Shown piece after piece: positions 35,899 to 43,602 of a stretch of 64,000 nt of DNA. A program made the position numbers and the translations under genes. Every line of letters starts with the position of its first letter. Position 1 is the stretch's first letter. The stretch covers positions 1-64,000 of the forward strand of contig JALSLK010000071.1 of assembly GCA_026988355.1 (NCBI GenBank), in the 5' to 3' direction. The notes below the pieces were generated by a model, which was not told the DNA's origin, did no database searches, and worked only from the letters and a program-made list of their open reading frames with translations. This stretch comes from Flavobacteriaceae bacterium (GTDB lineage: Bacteria; Bacteroidota; Bacteroidia; Flavobacteriales; Flavobacteriaceae).

Positions 35899-36079
35899 AT
35901 ACCAATTCAACATCAAAATACGCTATAAATTATTTATCTTTTCACGGTTTTACTGCACTTTAAATTTAAACAAGTTGTCATTCTTTCTCTTTTCAAACTC
36001 CATTTCGCTACGCTTCATTGCGTTTGAAAAGAGAAAAACAAAACAACAACGTAGTGAAACTAATCAATTTAATTGGTAT
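35899..36079. repeat. Dispersed inverted-repeat element, copy C
   Basis: The 181-bp element has ends ATACCAATTCAA and TTTAATTGGTAT. Its first 72 bp are nearly identical to the reverse complement of the right part of copy E (49452-49612). The centre contains a different module with a long palindrome (CTCTTTTCAAAC ... GTTTGAAAAGAG). It truncates the glpK remnant and ends 3 bp from the stop of the outer-membrane barrel gene. Confidence 0.8.
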
Positions 36080-36082
36080 TAT

Positions 36083-38482
36083 TTAACTCGCATTTAATCT
36101 TTCTTTTTCTTTTATTTTCTTTTCTTTTTTATTTTCTTTTAATCTTTTATTTCCAAAATTATATATAAATCCTAATTTAATTGTTCTAGTTTCGTCTTTC
36201 TGAAAATAGCCATTATCTTGGTTTAAATATTTTGATCTTAAATCAACGTCATCGGTATTAAATATGTCGGATATGCTTAAAGTTAATGTTGCTTTATTTT
36301 TAAACATTTTTTTTTGAAAATCTAATCCTACAAAATTTCGATTTCCTTGTACGTAGGATCCTATTAAACTTGGAGAGGCATATCCAAAATTTCCTGACAA
36401 ATTTAAACTTTTATCTTTGAGTAACGCTACATTTGTATTTATACGAAGTATTTTTCTCCACAAATTATTACTTACTAATGTATTTAAATAAGTTTTAAAA
36501 TCTACTTGTTTGTAATACATAATCGCATTTATAGATGCTGTCCACCGTTTTGTAATAGAATAGTTTGTAAAAAAGCTAAAACCTGTATTTATTTTTTTAT
36601 CAATATTCGTTACAATAAATTGTATCTGTTTTGCTTGATTATCTTGAAAACTTAACTCTTCTGGTTTGTCTTTTTCAAGATTATAAAATACATTAAATCG
36701 GTATTTTTGTTTAAATATATAGGTAAAATCTAAATTATGAGAGATTGCTGGCTTTAAATTTGGATTACCAACATTTGCAGAAAAATCACTAAAAAAAGAT
36801 TGAAATGGATTTAACTGTGCATATTTCGGTCTATTTATTCGTTTTCCATAACTAATTGCAAAACTATTATTTTTTGAAAGTTCATAATTCAAATATGCTG
36901 TCGGAAAAACTTTTAAATAATTGTCCTTATTAATTTCATTAAGCGTGATAGAGTTTCCTTTTACATCTGTGTATTCTGTTCTTAATCCAAATTGAAAAGA
37001 CCATTTTTCGAAACTTTTATTGTAATTTATATATGCCGCATAATTTACTTCATCGTATAAAAAAGTATCTGATTTTAGTACATTTAATACGTAATTTCCA
37101 GATATAAAATCAAATTGTTGAAATTTACTTTCTGAATTAATAATCGAAATTTTTGCTCCTGTTTCAAAATTAACTTTTTTTGCTATTGGCAATGTATAAT
37201 CAATCTGAGCAGTATATATTTTTACTTTTTGATTTGTATCTACAAGAAATCTATTATTAGTTATAAGAATATTGTTTGGTAAGAAATAACTTGTATTTAC
37301 ATCTTGCTTATTATCTTCATCAAAATAATTAAAACTAATACCTGTTGTTATTTTTTCTCCTTCTTTTTTTAATTTTAAGGCATAATCCAATGCATAAGAT
37401 AAATTTTTATTGTCTTTATCTGAAAAATTATTTGCTAAAAAAGTATTTGTCGTTATGTTATTTTCGTTATTAATAATTCCATTAGTCTTATTATTTGTAT
37501 CTTCTTTAACCTTTATAAAATTTAATGTACTCAATGACAATGTACTTTTATCATGAAGTACGTAATCTATATTAAAAAGTAAATTGTGTGTGTTTGATTC
37601 TGTTATAATTTCTATATCTGACAAGTATGAACTACGTAAATTATTATCCATAAAATGAATGGATTCGTCTAAACTAACTACTTTTTTGTATGGTCGTAGA
37701 CTATAATTTCCAAAAATATCTATCTTTTTATTTTTATAAAAATGACTCATTCCTAAAGTATATTTGGAGTATTTTCCTTGTGTATAATCGCTATAAACAC
37801 TCCCTTTATATGCCAATGCTGTTTCTTTTATTACAATATTAATAATCGCATTACCTTGTGCATCGTATTTTGCGGATGGGTTTGCTATTATTTCTATTGA
37901 TTTTATCGTGTTTCCTGCAATATTTTCTAAGAAGGTTTTTAATTCTCTTGAGGTAAGTTGTATTTTTTTATTATTAATATATACATCTACTGTGGCGTTT
38001 CTTACAAACACATTATCTCCTGTTACAAAAACACTTGGTGTGTTTTTTAAAATTTCCCAAGCATTTTTATTGGATAGAATTGTATTTTTAATATTAAAAA
38101 TTAAACGGTCTTTTTTTTGTTCTATTATTGGTTTTTTTATTGCAAGTTCTACTTCCGATAATACTTCTGACGATACTTTTAATTGAATTGGATTTAATAC
38201 GACATTTTTATCTAATCTAATTTTCTGTATATAGTCTTCATATCCTAAATAAGAAATTTTTAATATATATTCTCCATCTTTAATTTGTGAAAAAACAAAA
38301 TGTCCTTCTTTATTTGCTGTAACTCCTTTTAGAAATAAAGCATCTTTAGATTGTAATGTTACATTTATAAATGTTATATTTTCTTTTGCAAAATCAATAA
38401 TTCTTCCCTCAATACTAAATTCTTGAGCGTGTACCACTATGGTACATAATATTAGGATAATTTTTAAATATTTTTTTTTCAT
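36083..38482 (-). CDS. Outer-membrane beta-barrel protein with carboxypeptidase-like N-terminal domain
   Basis: The 799-residue product has a signal peptide ending near VHAQEFS. It has a CarboxypepD_reg-like domain (about 22-110, FSIEGRIIDFAKENI...EGHFVFSQIKDGEY), a plug-like region with EILKNTPSVFVTGDNVFVRNA and SIEIIANPSAKYDAQGNAIINI, and a long barrel ending KLGFIYNFGNKR. This is the TonB-receptor-like family in which the plug is reduced (outer membrane beta-barrel family protein). The substrate is unknown. The C-terminus after the barrel is a Lys/Glu-rich tail of about 20 residues, which is unusual for a porin end. Confidence 0.85.
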   Translation of the reverse strand: MKKKYLKIILILCTIVVHAQEFSIEGRIIDFAKENITFINVTLQSKDALFLKGVTANKEGHFVFSQIKDGEYILKISYLGYEDYIQKIRLDKNVVLNPIQLKVSSEVLSEVELAIKKPIIEQKKDRLIFNIKNTILSNKNAWEILKNTPSVFVTGDNVFVRNATVDVYINNKKIQLTSRELKTFLENIAGNTIKSIEIIANPSAKYDAQGNAIINIVIKETALAYKGSVYSDYTQGKYSKYTLGMSHFYKNKKIDIFGNYSLRPYKKVVSLDESIHFMDNNLRSSYLSDIEIITESNTHNLLFNIDYVLHDKSTLSLSTLNFIKVKEDTNNKTNGIINNENNITTNTFLANNFSDKDNKNLSYALDYALKLKKEGEKITTGISFNYFDEDNKQDVNTSYFLPNNILITNNRFLVDTNQKVKIYTAQIDYTLPIAKKVNFETGAKISIINSESKFQQFDFISGNYVLNVLKSDTFLYDEVNYAAYINYNKSFEKWSFQFGLRTEYTDVKGNSITLNEINKDNYLKVFPTAYLNYELSKNNSFAISYGKRINRPKYAQLNPFQSFFSDFSANVGNPNLKPAISHNLDFTYIFKQKYRFNVFYNLEKDKPEELSFQDNQAKQIQFIVTNIDKKINTGFSFFTNYSITKRWTASINAIMYYKQVDFKTYLNTLVSNNLWRKILRINTNVALLKDKSLNLSGNFGYASPSLIGSYVQGNRNFVGLDFQKKMFKNKATLTLSISDIFNTDDVDLRSKYLNQDNGYFQKDETRTIKLGFIYNFGNKRLKENKKEKKIKEKERLNAS

Positions 38483-38702
38483 TAAGGGTAACCAAATAAA
38501 TCGTGTACAAAGTAAAGTAAATAGTTTCTATCATACAATACCTACAATTAGGTATTTTTTATAACCTAATTTCGACTACTAATTTGTTTACTGTTTAGGT
38601 AATTTTTTAGTTAAAATTGGGTTTACACCAAATTGTTATCAAAATAAATATTAAATATTTAGTTATTTATTAAAATATTATATTGACATTTGCATTCTAA
38701 TA

Positions 38703-38772
38703 AAAAGAGGTGCTAACTTTTAGCTGAGATTATACTCTACGAACCTGAACAGGTAATGCTGTTAAGGGATTT
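38703..38772 (+). promoter_or_regulatory. TPP riboswitch (THI element)
   Basis: The conserved core is present in order: GAGGTGC at 38707-38713, CTGAGAT (38724-38730), GAACCTG (38741-38747), AGGTAATGCT (38751-38760) and AAGGGA (38764-38769). These correspond to the THI-box segments that bind thiamine pyrophosphate. It lies on the plus strand ahead of the TonB receptor gene, in a 357-bp gap that otherwise holds the divergent barrel promoter. I infer repression of the receptor when TPP is plentiful. Confidence 0.93.
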
Positions 38773-38776
38773 TATT

Positions 38777-38809
38777 GATGACTTTGTTGGCAATATGTCA
38801 TTTCTTTTT
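38777..38809 (+). terminator. Expression-platform hairpin of the TPP riboswitch
   Basis: ATGAC (38778-38782) pairs with GTCAT (38797-38801), and the inner TTG with CAA, followed by TTTCTTTTT. It lies 5 bp after the riboswitch core and 31 bp before the receptor ATG, as expected of a transcription-terminating switch. The stem is short, so control of translation is an alternative. Confidence 0.5.
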
Positions 38810-38839
38810 ATTTACTATTATTAACATTAAATAAATAGA

Positions 38840-41011
38840 ATGAAATTACAATTTACCATTTTCTTTTTTCTTACGTACGTTTTATCCTTTTCTCAAACTG
38901 AAATAAAAAAGGATACTGTAAAATTAAATGAAGTATTAGTTACTGCTGTAAGATTATCTAAAAAAGCTCCATTTACACAATCTAATATTTCTAAAGAGAC
39001 TTTAGAAAAAAATAATTTAGGGCAAGATATTCCTCAATTACTTCGTTTTTTACCAAATGTAGTTACCACTAGTGATGCTGGTGCTGGAGTTGGTTATACA
39101 GGTATTCGAGTAAGAGGAAGCGATGCTACTAGAGTGAATGTTACCATTAACGGAATTCCACTTAATGATAGTGAAAGCCAAGGTGTTTTTTGGGTAGATT
39201 TACCAGATTTCGCTAGTTCTGTAGAAAGTATTCAATTGCAAAGAGGCGTTGGTACATCTACAAATGGCGCTGGTGCTTTTGGTGCCAGCTTAAGTTTGGC
39301 TACGGATGGATTCCAAAATAATAGTTTTGCTGAAATTTCCAATTCTTATGGCTCCTTTAATACGCACAAACATAATCTGAAATTTGGCACTGGAACCATT
39401 AACAATCATTTTACATTTGTTGGTAGAATTTCTAATATTCAATCGGATGGTTATATTGATAGAGCATCTTCCGATTTAAAATCTTTGTATTTAGAAGCCA
39501 ACTATTTTGATAAAAAAACTAGTATTAAGGCTCTTGCTTTTGGCGGAAGTGAGGTTACTTATCAATCTTGGGATGGTATTAATTTGGAAACACTAAACAA
39601 GGATAGAACATACAATCCTGCTGGTGAAATTAAAAATGAGTTTGGAACTGTTACTGGTTTTTACGACAATCAAGTTGATGATTACAAACAAGATCATTAT
39701 CAGTTACATATAAATCATCAAATTACTAATGACTGGATTGGTAATATTGCCTTTCATTACACTTATGGTCGTGGTTTTTATGAACAATTTAAACAAAATG
39801 AAGATTTTTCTGCGTATGGTTTTACTTCATTTTTTGTTAATGGCACCGAAATAAATCAAACGGATTTAGTTAGAAGAAAATGGTTAAAAAATGATTTTTA
39901 TGGCACTACATTTTCTATTCAAAATAAAAATAAAAAATATACTTTAATTATTGGTGGTGCTTATAACAAATACGAAGGTGGTCATTTTGGCAAAGTAATT
40001 TGGGCTGCAATTGGCAGTACAAATAATCAACAACGATATTATGATAATATGGGTATTAAAAAAGATTTTAATCTGTATGCAAAACTAAATTATAGCTTAA
40101 ATGACAAACTTAGTCTTTTTGGAGATTTACAATATCGAAACTTAAATTATACTGTAAATGGAATTGACGAAGGGCCATCTCCTATTATTAGAGATAATTT
40201 TAATTTTTTTAATCCTAAAGCTGGTATTAATTACGATTTTAATAAAAATAATAGTTTATACTTATCGTATGCTAGAGCTAATAAAGAACCTAAAAGATCG
40301 GATTATGAAGCACCTAAAAAACCAGAGCACGAACAATTAGATGATATGGAACTTGGGTGGCGTTATCATAAAAAAAACACCATAATCAACACTAATATTT
40401 ATTACATGTATTATAAAAATCAATTGGTTCTTACTGGTGCTTTAAATGATGTCGGATCTCCTATTGCTAAAAATATTGGTAAAAGTTTTCGTTTAGGTTT
40501 AGAAATTGATGCTAATTTTACCTTAATTCCTTCTAAATTATTTTTGCAACCTAACATTGCTATTAGCAAGAATAAGAATATGGATAAGTTCGAGAATATT
40601 GATGGGCGTTTACAAGATTTTGGTAATACAGATTTATCTTTTTCGCCTAATTTTGTTGCTAGTAATTTAATTCAATTTAAGGCTTTTACTAATTTTGAAA
40701 TTAATTTTCAAACGAAATATGTCGGCAATCAATTCATGAGTAATATTGAGCATACCAATTCTGAATTGAATGCCTATTCTTTATCAAATCTACAATTACA
40801 ATACCGTATCTTTCCTAAAAAAATAATTAAGGAAATGGTTTTAAAAATTTTAGTTAATAATATTTTTAATAAAGAATACGTCTCTAACGGTTATTTTTAT
40901 TCGTACGACGATACTTGGTCTGTTCCTAATCAAACAACTACCATTTTTGGTTCTGGTTTTTATCCTCAAGCTACTACTAATTTTTTATTGGGAGTCTCTT
41001 TTAAGTTTTAA
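38840..41011 (+). CDS. TonB-dependent receptor, predicted thiamine uptake
   Basis: The 723-residue outer-membrane receptor has a signal peptide (ends near SFSQT), a plug domain (about 30-150) with NEVLVTAVR, QLLRFLPNVV, GIRVRGSDATRVNVTINGIPLND and SIQLQRGVGTSTNGAGAFGASL, then a 22-strand barrel ending FLLGVSFKF with C-terminal Phe. No N-terminal carboxypeptidase-like domain is present. The TPP riboswitch makes thiamine or a precursor the likely cargo; TPP-regulated receptors of this kind are described in Bacteroidetes. No other thiamine gene follows. Confidence 0.9.
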   Translation: MKLQFTIFFFLTYVLSFSQTEIKKDTVKLNEVLVTAVRLSKKAPFTQSNISKETLEKNNLGQDIPQLLRFLPNVVTTSDAGAGVGYTGIRVRGSDATRVNVTINGIPLNDSESQGVFWVDLPDFASSVESIQLQRGVGTSTNGAGAFGASLSLATDGFQNNSFAEISNSYGSFNTHKHNLKFGTGTINNHFTFVGRISNIQSDGYIDRASSDLKSLYLEANYFDKKTSIKALAFGGSEVTYQSWDGINLETLNKDRTYNPAGEIKNEFGTVTGFYDNQVDDYKQDHYQLHINHQITNDWIGNIAFHYTYGRGFYEQFKQNEDFSAYGFTSFFVNGTEINQTDLVRRKWLKNDFYGTTFSIQNKNKKYTLIIGGAYNKYEGGHFGKVIWAAIGSTNNQQRYYDNMGIKKDFNLYAKLNYSLNDKLSLFGDLQYRNLNYTVNGIDEGPSPIIRDNFNFFNPKAGINYDFNKNNSLYLSYARANKEPKRSDYEAPKKPEHEQLDDMELGWRYHKKNTIINTNIYYMYYKNQLVLTGALNDVGSPIAKNIGKSFRLGLEIDANFTLIPSKLFLQPNIAISKNKNMDKFENIDGRLQDFGNTDLSFSPNFVASNLIQFKAFTNFEINFQTKYVGNQFMSNIEHTNSELNAYSLSNLQLQYRIFPKKIIKEMVLKILVNNIFNKEYVSNGYFYSYDDTWSVPNQTTTIFGSGFYPQATTNFLLGVSFKF

Positions 41012-41068
41012 TTTTTTTACAGGATAATGTTTTAGCCAACTAACAGCTATTTATCTAGAATTAAAACG

Positions 41069-41102
41069 AAAAAACCATTCGCTTCGTTGCGAATGGTTTT
41101 GA
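41069..41102. terminator. Bidirectional intrinsic terminator
   Basis: AAAACCATTCGC and GCGAATGGTTTT form a stem with a short TTCGTT loop and T/A runs on both sides, between the convergent TonB receptor (+) and second SQR (-) genes. Confidence 0.85.
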
Positions 41103-41125
41103 TTTATACAAAAGTATTTTTTGTT

Positions 41126-42439
41126 TTAAACTTCGATACCTTTCATCATTTTATTCCAATATAAATAAGGTAATAAATATTTTTTAAGTATCCATAAACG
41201 CCAATGTTCTTTAGACGAATCGCTAATCATTAATGGGAATTGTTTTAATTTTGGATCTGGTGCAAAAACACTTCCATAGGTAAATTCTGCTAATACCATT
41301 TTACCATAACCTGTAACTAATGGGCATGATGAATATCCATTATATTCTTTTCCTGTTAATGTTTGATTTGTTATTAATTGCAAGATATTTCCAACCACAA
41401 CTGGTACTTGTTTACGTATTGCTGCTCCTGTCTTTGCTGTTGGTAATTGTGCTGCATCTCCTAACCCAAACACATTATTATATTTTGTATGTTGCAATGT
41501 TTTATCACTAACACTTACCCAACCTCCTTCGTTTGCTAACGGAGATTCTGCAATAAATTTTGGTGCTGCTTGTGGTGGTGCTAAATGCATCATATCGAAT
41601 TTTATTCCAAAACGATTTCCTTCTTTTATTGTATCTACTTTTTTGTAATTGTATTGTATGGATTCATCTACTGTTTTACCTTCATTATCTCCAGACATTA
41701 TAACACATCCTCCTGCTTTTACATCTTTACCTATTTCATACCATGCTATTTGCTTCTCTCCATCCACTTCTACTAATTTATGATGAAACCGTAAATTAAT
41801 ATCTTTTCTATCGACTACTTCCATTAAAGTTTTTGCTATTGGTTTTACTCCAAAAATAACAGATCCTGCTGTTGCAAAAACAACTTTTGTTTTATCTCTT
41901 ACTCCTGATTTTACAAAATGATCTTCTGCCAAATACATTATTTTTTGAGGTGCTCCTCCGCACTTAATTGGTGTCGTTGGCTGTGTAAATAATGCAGTTC
42001 CTCCTTTAAAATTTTTAAGCACATTCCATGTGTGTTTTGGATCTGTATAATTACTACAAACCACTCCTTTATCCATCGCTTCGGTTAGTCCTTTAACCAA
42101 CTCTGGAGCCATTCTTAATCCTGGTGCTACCACTAAATAATCGTAAGTAAATTCATTGTCATCTTTCGTTGTTACTTTATTATTATCTGGATCTAAATTT
42201 GCAACAAATTCTTTAATCCAATTAACTCCTTTTGGCATTACCGAATCCATACTTCTCCCTGTCTTTTCATAATCAAATGTATTGGCTCCTACTAGTGTCC
42301 ATGCTGGTTGGTAATAATGCTTTTTAGCTGGTTCGAAAAGACCTATATCAATTTTTGGATTTTTCTTTAACATTTGTGAGGCTACCATTATTCCTGCGGT
42401 TCCTCCACCAATAATAAGTACTTGATGATGTTTTGACAT
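41126..42439 (-). CDS. sqr: Type II sulfide:quinone oxidoreductase (second copy)
   Basis: The 437-residue FAD enzyme matches the type II SQRs found in mitochondria and many heterotrophs. FAD site VLIIGGGTAGIM (residues 7-18), the redox cysteines Cys160 (IKCGGAPQKIMYLAEDHF) and Cys372 (SSCPLVTGYGKMVLAEF), and GLGDAAQLPTAKTGAA near 326-340. Type II SQRs usually pass sulfur to a small thiol, which suits the CstB-like enzyme elsewhere in the window. A near-palindrome, GTAAC-TATT-ATCAC, lies 66 bp upstream. Confidence 0.92.
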   Translation of the reverse strand: MSKHHQVLIIGGGTAGIMVASQMLKKNPKIDIGLFEPAKKHYYQPAWTLVGANTFDYEKTGRSMDSVMPKGVNWIKEFVANLDPDNNKVTTKDDNEFTYDYLVVAPGLRMAPELVKGLTEAMDKGVVCSNYTDPKHTWNVLKNFKGGTALFTQPTTPIKCGGAPQKIMYLAEDHFVKSGVRDKTKVVFATAGSVIFGVKPIAKTLMEVVDRKDINLRFHHKLVEVDGEKQIAWYEIGKDVKAGGCVIMSGDNEGKTVDESIQYNYKKVDTIKEGNRFGIKFDMMHLAPPQAAPKFIAESPLANEGGWVSVSDKTLQHTKYNNVFGLGDAAQLPTAKTGAAIRKQVPVVVGNILQLITNQTLTGKEYNGYSSCPLVTGYGKMVLAEFTYGSVFAPDPKLKQFPLMISDSSKEHWRLWILKKYLLPYLYWNKMMKGIEV

Positions 42440-42474
42440 TTTTAATATATTTAGTTAATATTTTTTTTCAGCGT

Positions 42475-42482
42475 TCAAGTTA
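42475..42482 (-). promoter_or_regulatory. Weak -7 element of the second SQR gene
   Basis: TAACTTGA on the minus strand is a poor match to TAnnTTTG, but it lies at the same 33-bp centre-to-centre distance from operator site 5 as in sites 1-4. Confidence 0.4.
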
Positions 42483-42504
42483 CAAAAAAAAAAATCTCTT
42501 TCCT

Positions 42505-42518
42505 GTAACTATTATCAC
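42505..42518. promoter_or_regulatory. Operator GTAAC-TATT-ATCAC (sulfide regulon site 5)
   Basis: One half-site is perfect and the other is the complement of GTGAT. The centre is 72.5 bp from the second SQR ATG, the same as site 4 from SulP. Confidence 0.55.
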
Positions 42519-42529
42519 ATAGTTATAAC

Positions 42530-42562
42530 GAAAAACATCCAAATACGATTGGATGTTTTTTA
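42530..42562 (-). terminator. Intrinsic terminator after the DUF2892 gene
   Basis: AAAAACATCCAA and TTGGATGTTTTT pair around a short loop (ATACGA). It separates the DUF2892 transcript from the second SQR promoter. Confidence 0.85.
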
Positions 42563-42571
42563 TTATTGTTT

Positions 42572-42775
42572 TTAATTTTTATTTGATTTCATACCTAAAG
42601 CAGAATAGATTGGACATGTTCCTACAATTGCTGTTAATAACATAATTGCTGCTACTGCGTAAAGTAAATAATTAACCCATGAGGCTTCAAATCCATGTGT
42701 TTTTGCAAAATAACCTGCTACAACTGCTATAATTATTCTTACTATTTTGTCGATACTTCCTACGTTTTTTTTCAT
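42572..42775 (-). CDS. DUF2892 (YgaP-like) membrane protein
   Basis: The 67-residue protein has two membrane segments (VRIIIAVVAGYFA and VNYLLYAVAAIMLLTAIVG) followed by TCPIYSALGMKS, the standard end of DUF2892 proteins. In YgaP this domain anchors a rhodanese in the membrane; here it stands alone next to an SQR and could serve the separate rhodanese proteins. A near-operator, GTGAT-TTTT-GTTAC, lies 60 bp upstream. Confidence 0.9.
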   Translation of the reverse strand: MKKNVGSIDKIVRIIIAVVAGYFAKTHGFEASWVNYLLYAVAAIMLLTAIVGTCPIYSALGMKSNKN

Positions 42776-42834
42776 GATAAAAGGTTTTATTTGATTTATA
42801 ATGTAAAATTAGCTTATTCATGCAGTAACTTCTT

Positions 42835-42848
42835 GTGATTTTTGTTAC
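42835..42848. promoter_or_regulatory. Operator GTGAT-TTTT-GTTAC (sulfide regulon site 6)
   Basis: One half-site is perfect, the other has two changes; its reverse complement has the same half-sites as site 5. A weak -7 element (TAATTTTA, 42804-42811) lies 34 bp away centre to centre. Confidence 0.5.
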
Positions 42849-42870
42849 AACTTAAATAACTATTTTCTGT

Positions 42871-43505
42871 TTATAAAATTTTTATTTGTCGTTGTGACAA
42901 CTTTATCTTTCCTTTTTTTTCTATTTTTTTTAATAATCTGGATATCACTTCTCTAGAGGATCCTAATTCGTTTGCGATTTGTTGATGCGATTTTAATATA
43001 GTATCTGAATTATTGAGTTTTGCTTTTCTCTTTAAATAATCTTCTAGGCGTTTTTCTTTATTTGAAAAAGTTAATATTTTTATCATTTCGATTACTTCTT
43101 CAAATTTATCATTAAATAGTTCGTAAACAAAAGCATTCCATTTTGGATGTTTTTTACGTATTTGATTTAATTTGTCTGTTGGTATTAATATAATTTTTGC
43201 ATCTTCTTCTACGACTCCTCTTACATTTATTGCTACATTTTTTCTGCTGCCATAATAGACATGATACAACTTTCTCCTGGTTTAATATAGTATAACAATA
43301 CTTCATTACCATTCTCTTCTTCTTTATATACTTTGACTAATCCTGATATTACTAGCGGAATAACTTTAACATAACTATCTTCTTTTAAGATAATTGTTTC
43401 TTTTTTGAACTCTTGTATTTGTGCAATCTGCTCTATTTCTTCTACTAATAAAAAAGATGCAGATAAGGTATTAAAATGTTTTTTTAGATTTGCTAGGACT
43501 TCCAT
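42871..43505 (-). pseudogene. Crp/Fnr-family regulator split by a frameshift at six A
   Basis: The N-terminal cNMP-binding-type domain runs from ATG 43505 (MEVLANLKKHFNTLS) to GESCIMSIMAAEKM and a stop. The other frame continues directly with NVAINVRGVVEEDAKIILIP and the C-terminal helix-turn-helix (HQQIANELGSSREVISRLLKKIE). Joining them needs one extra base in the AAAAAA run near 43238-43247, giving AAEKNVAINV. The two parts together have the normal Crp/Fnr length of about 210 residues. The recognition helix RExxSR is Fnr-like. It is next to the second SQR and the best candidate for binding the GTAAC-N4-GTTAC sites. Mutation, slippage/phase variation or sequencing error are all possible. Confidence 0.85.
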
Positions 43506-43602
43506 AAAATAAATAATAATCAATCAAATACCATCCATAATAAATAATACATTTATGGTAAACACATTTTATCTATGTAGCTTTAAAACAGTAATTTAAT
43601 TC

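Noticed and set aside
36083-38482. Calling the 799-residue barrel a full TonB-dependent receptor
   Set aside because: I do not see a complete plug or TonB box, so only the broader barrel-family call is made.
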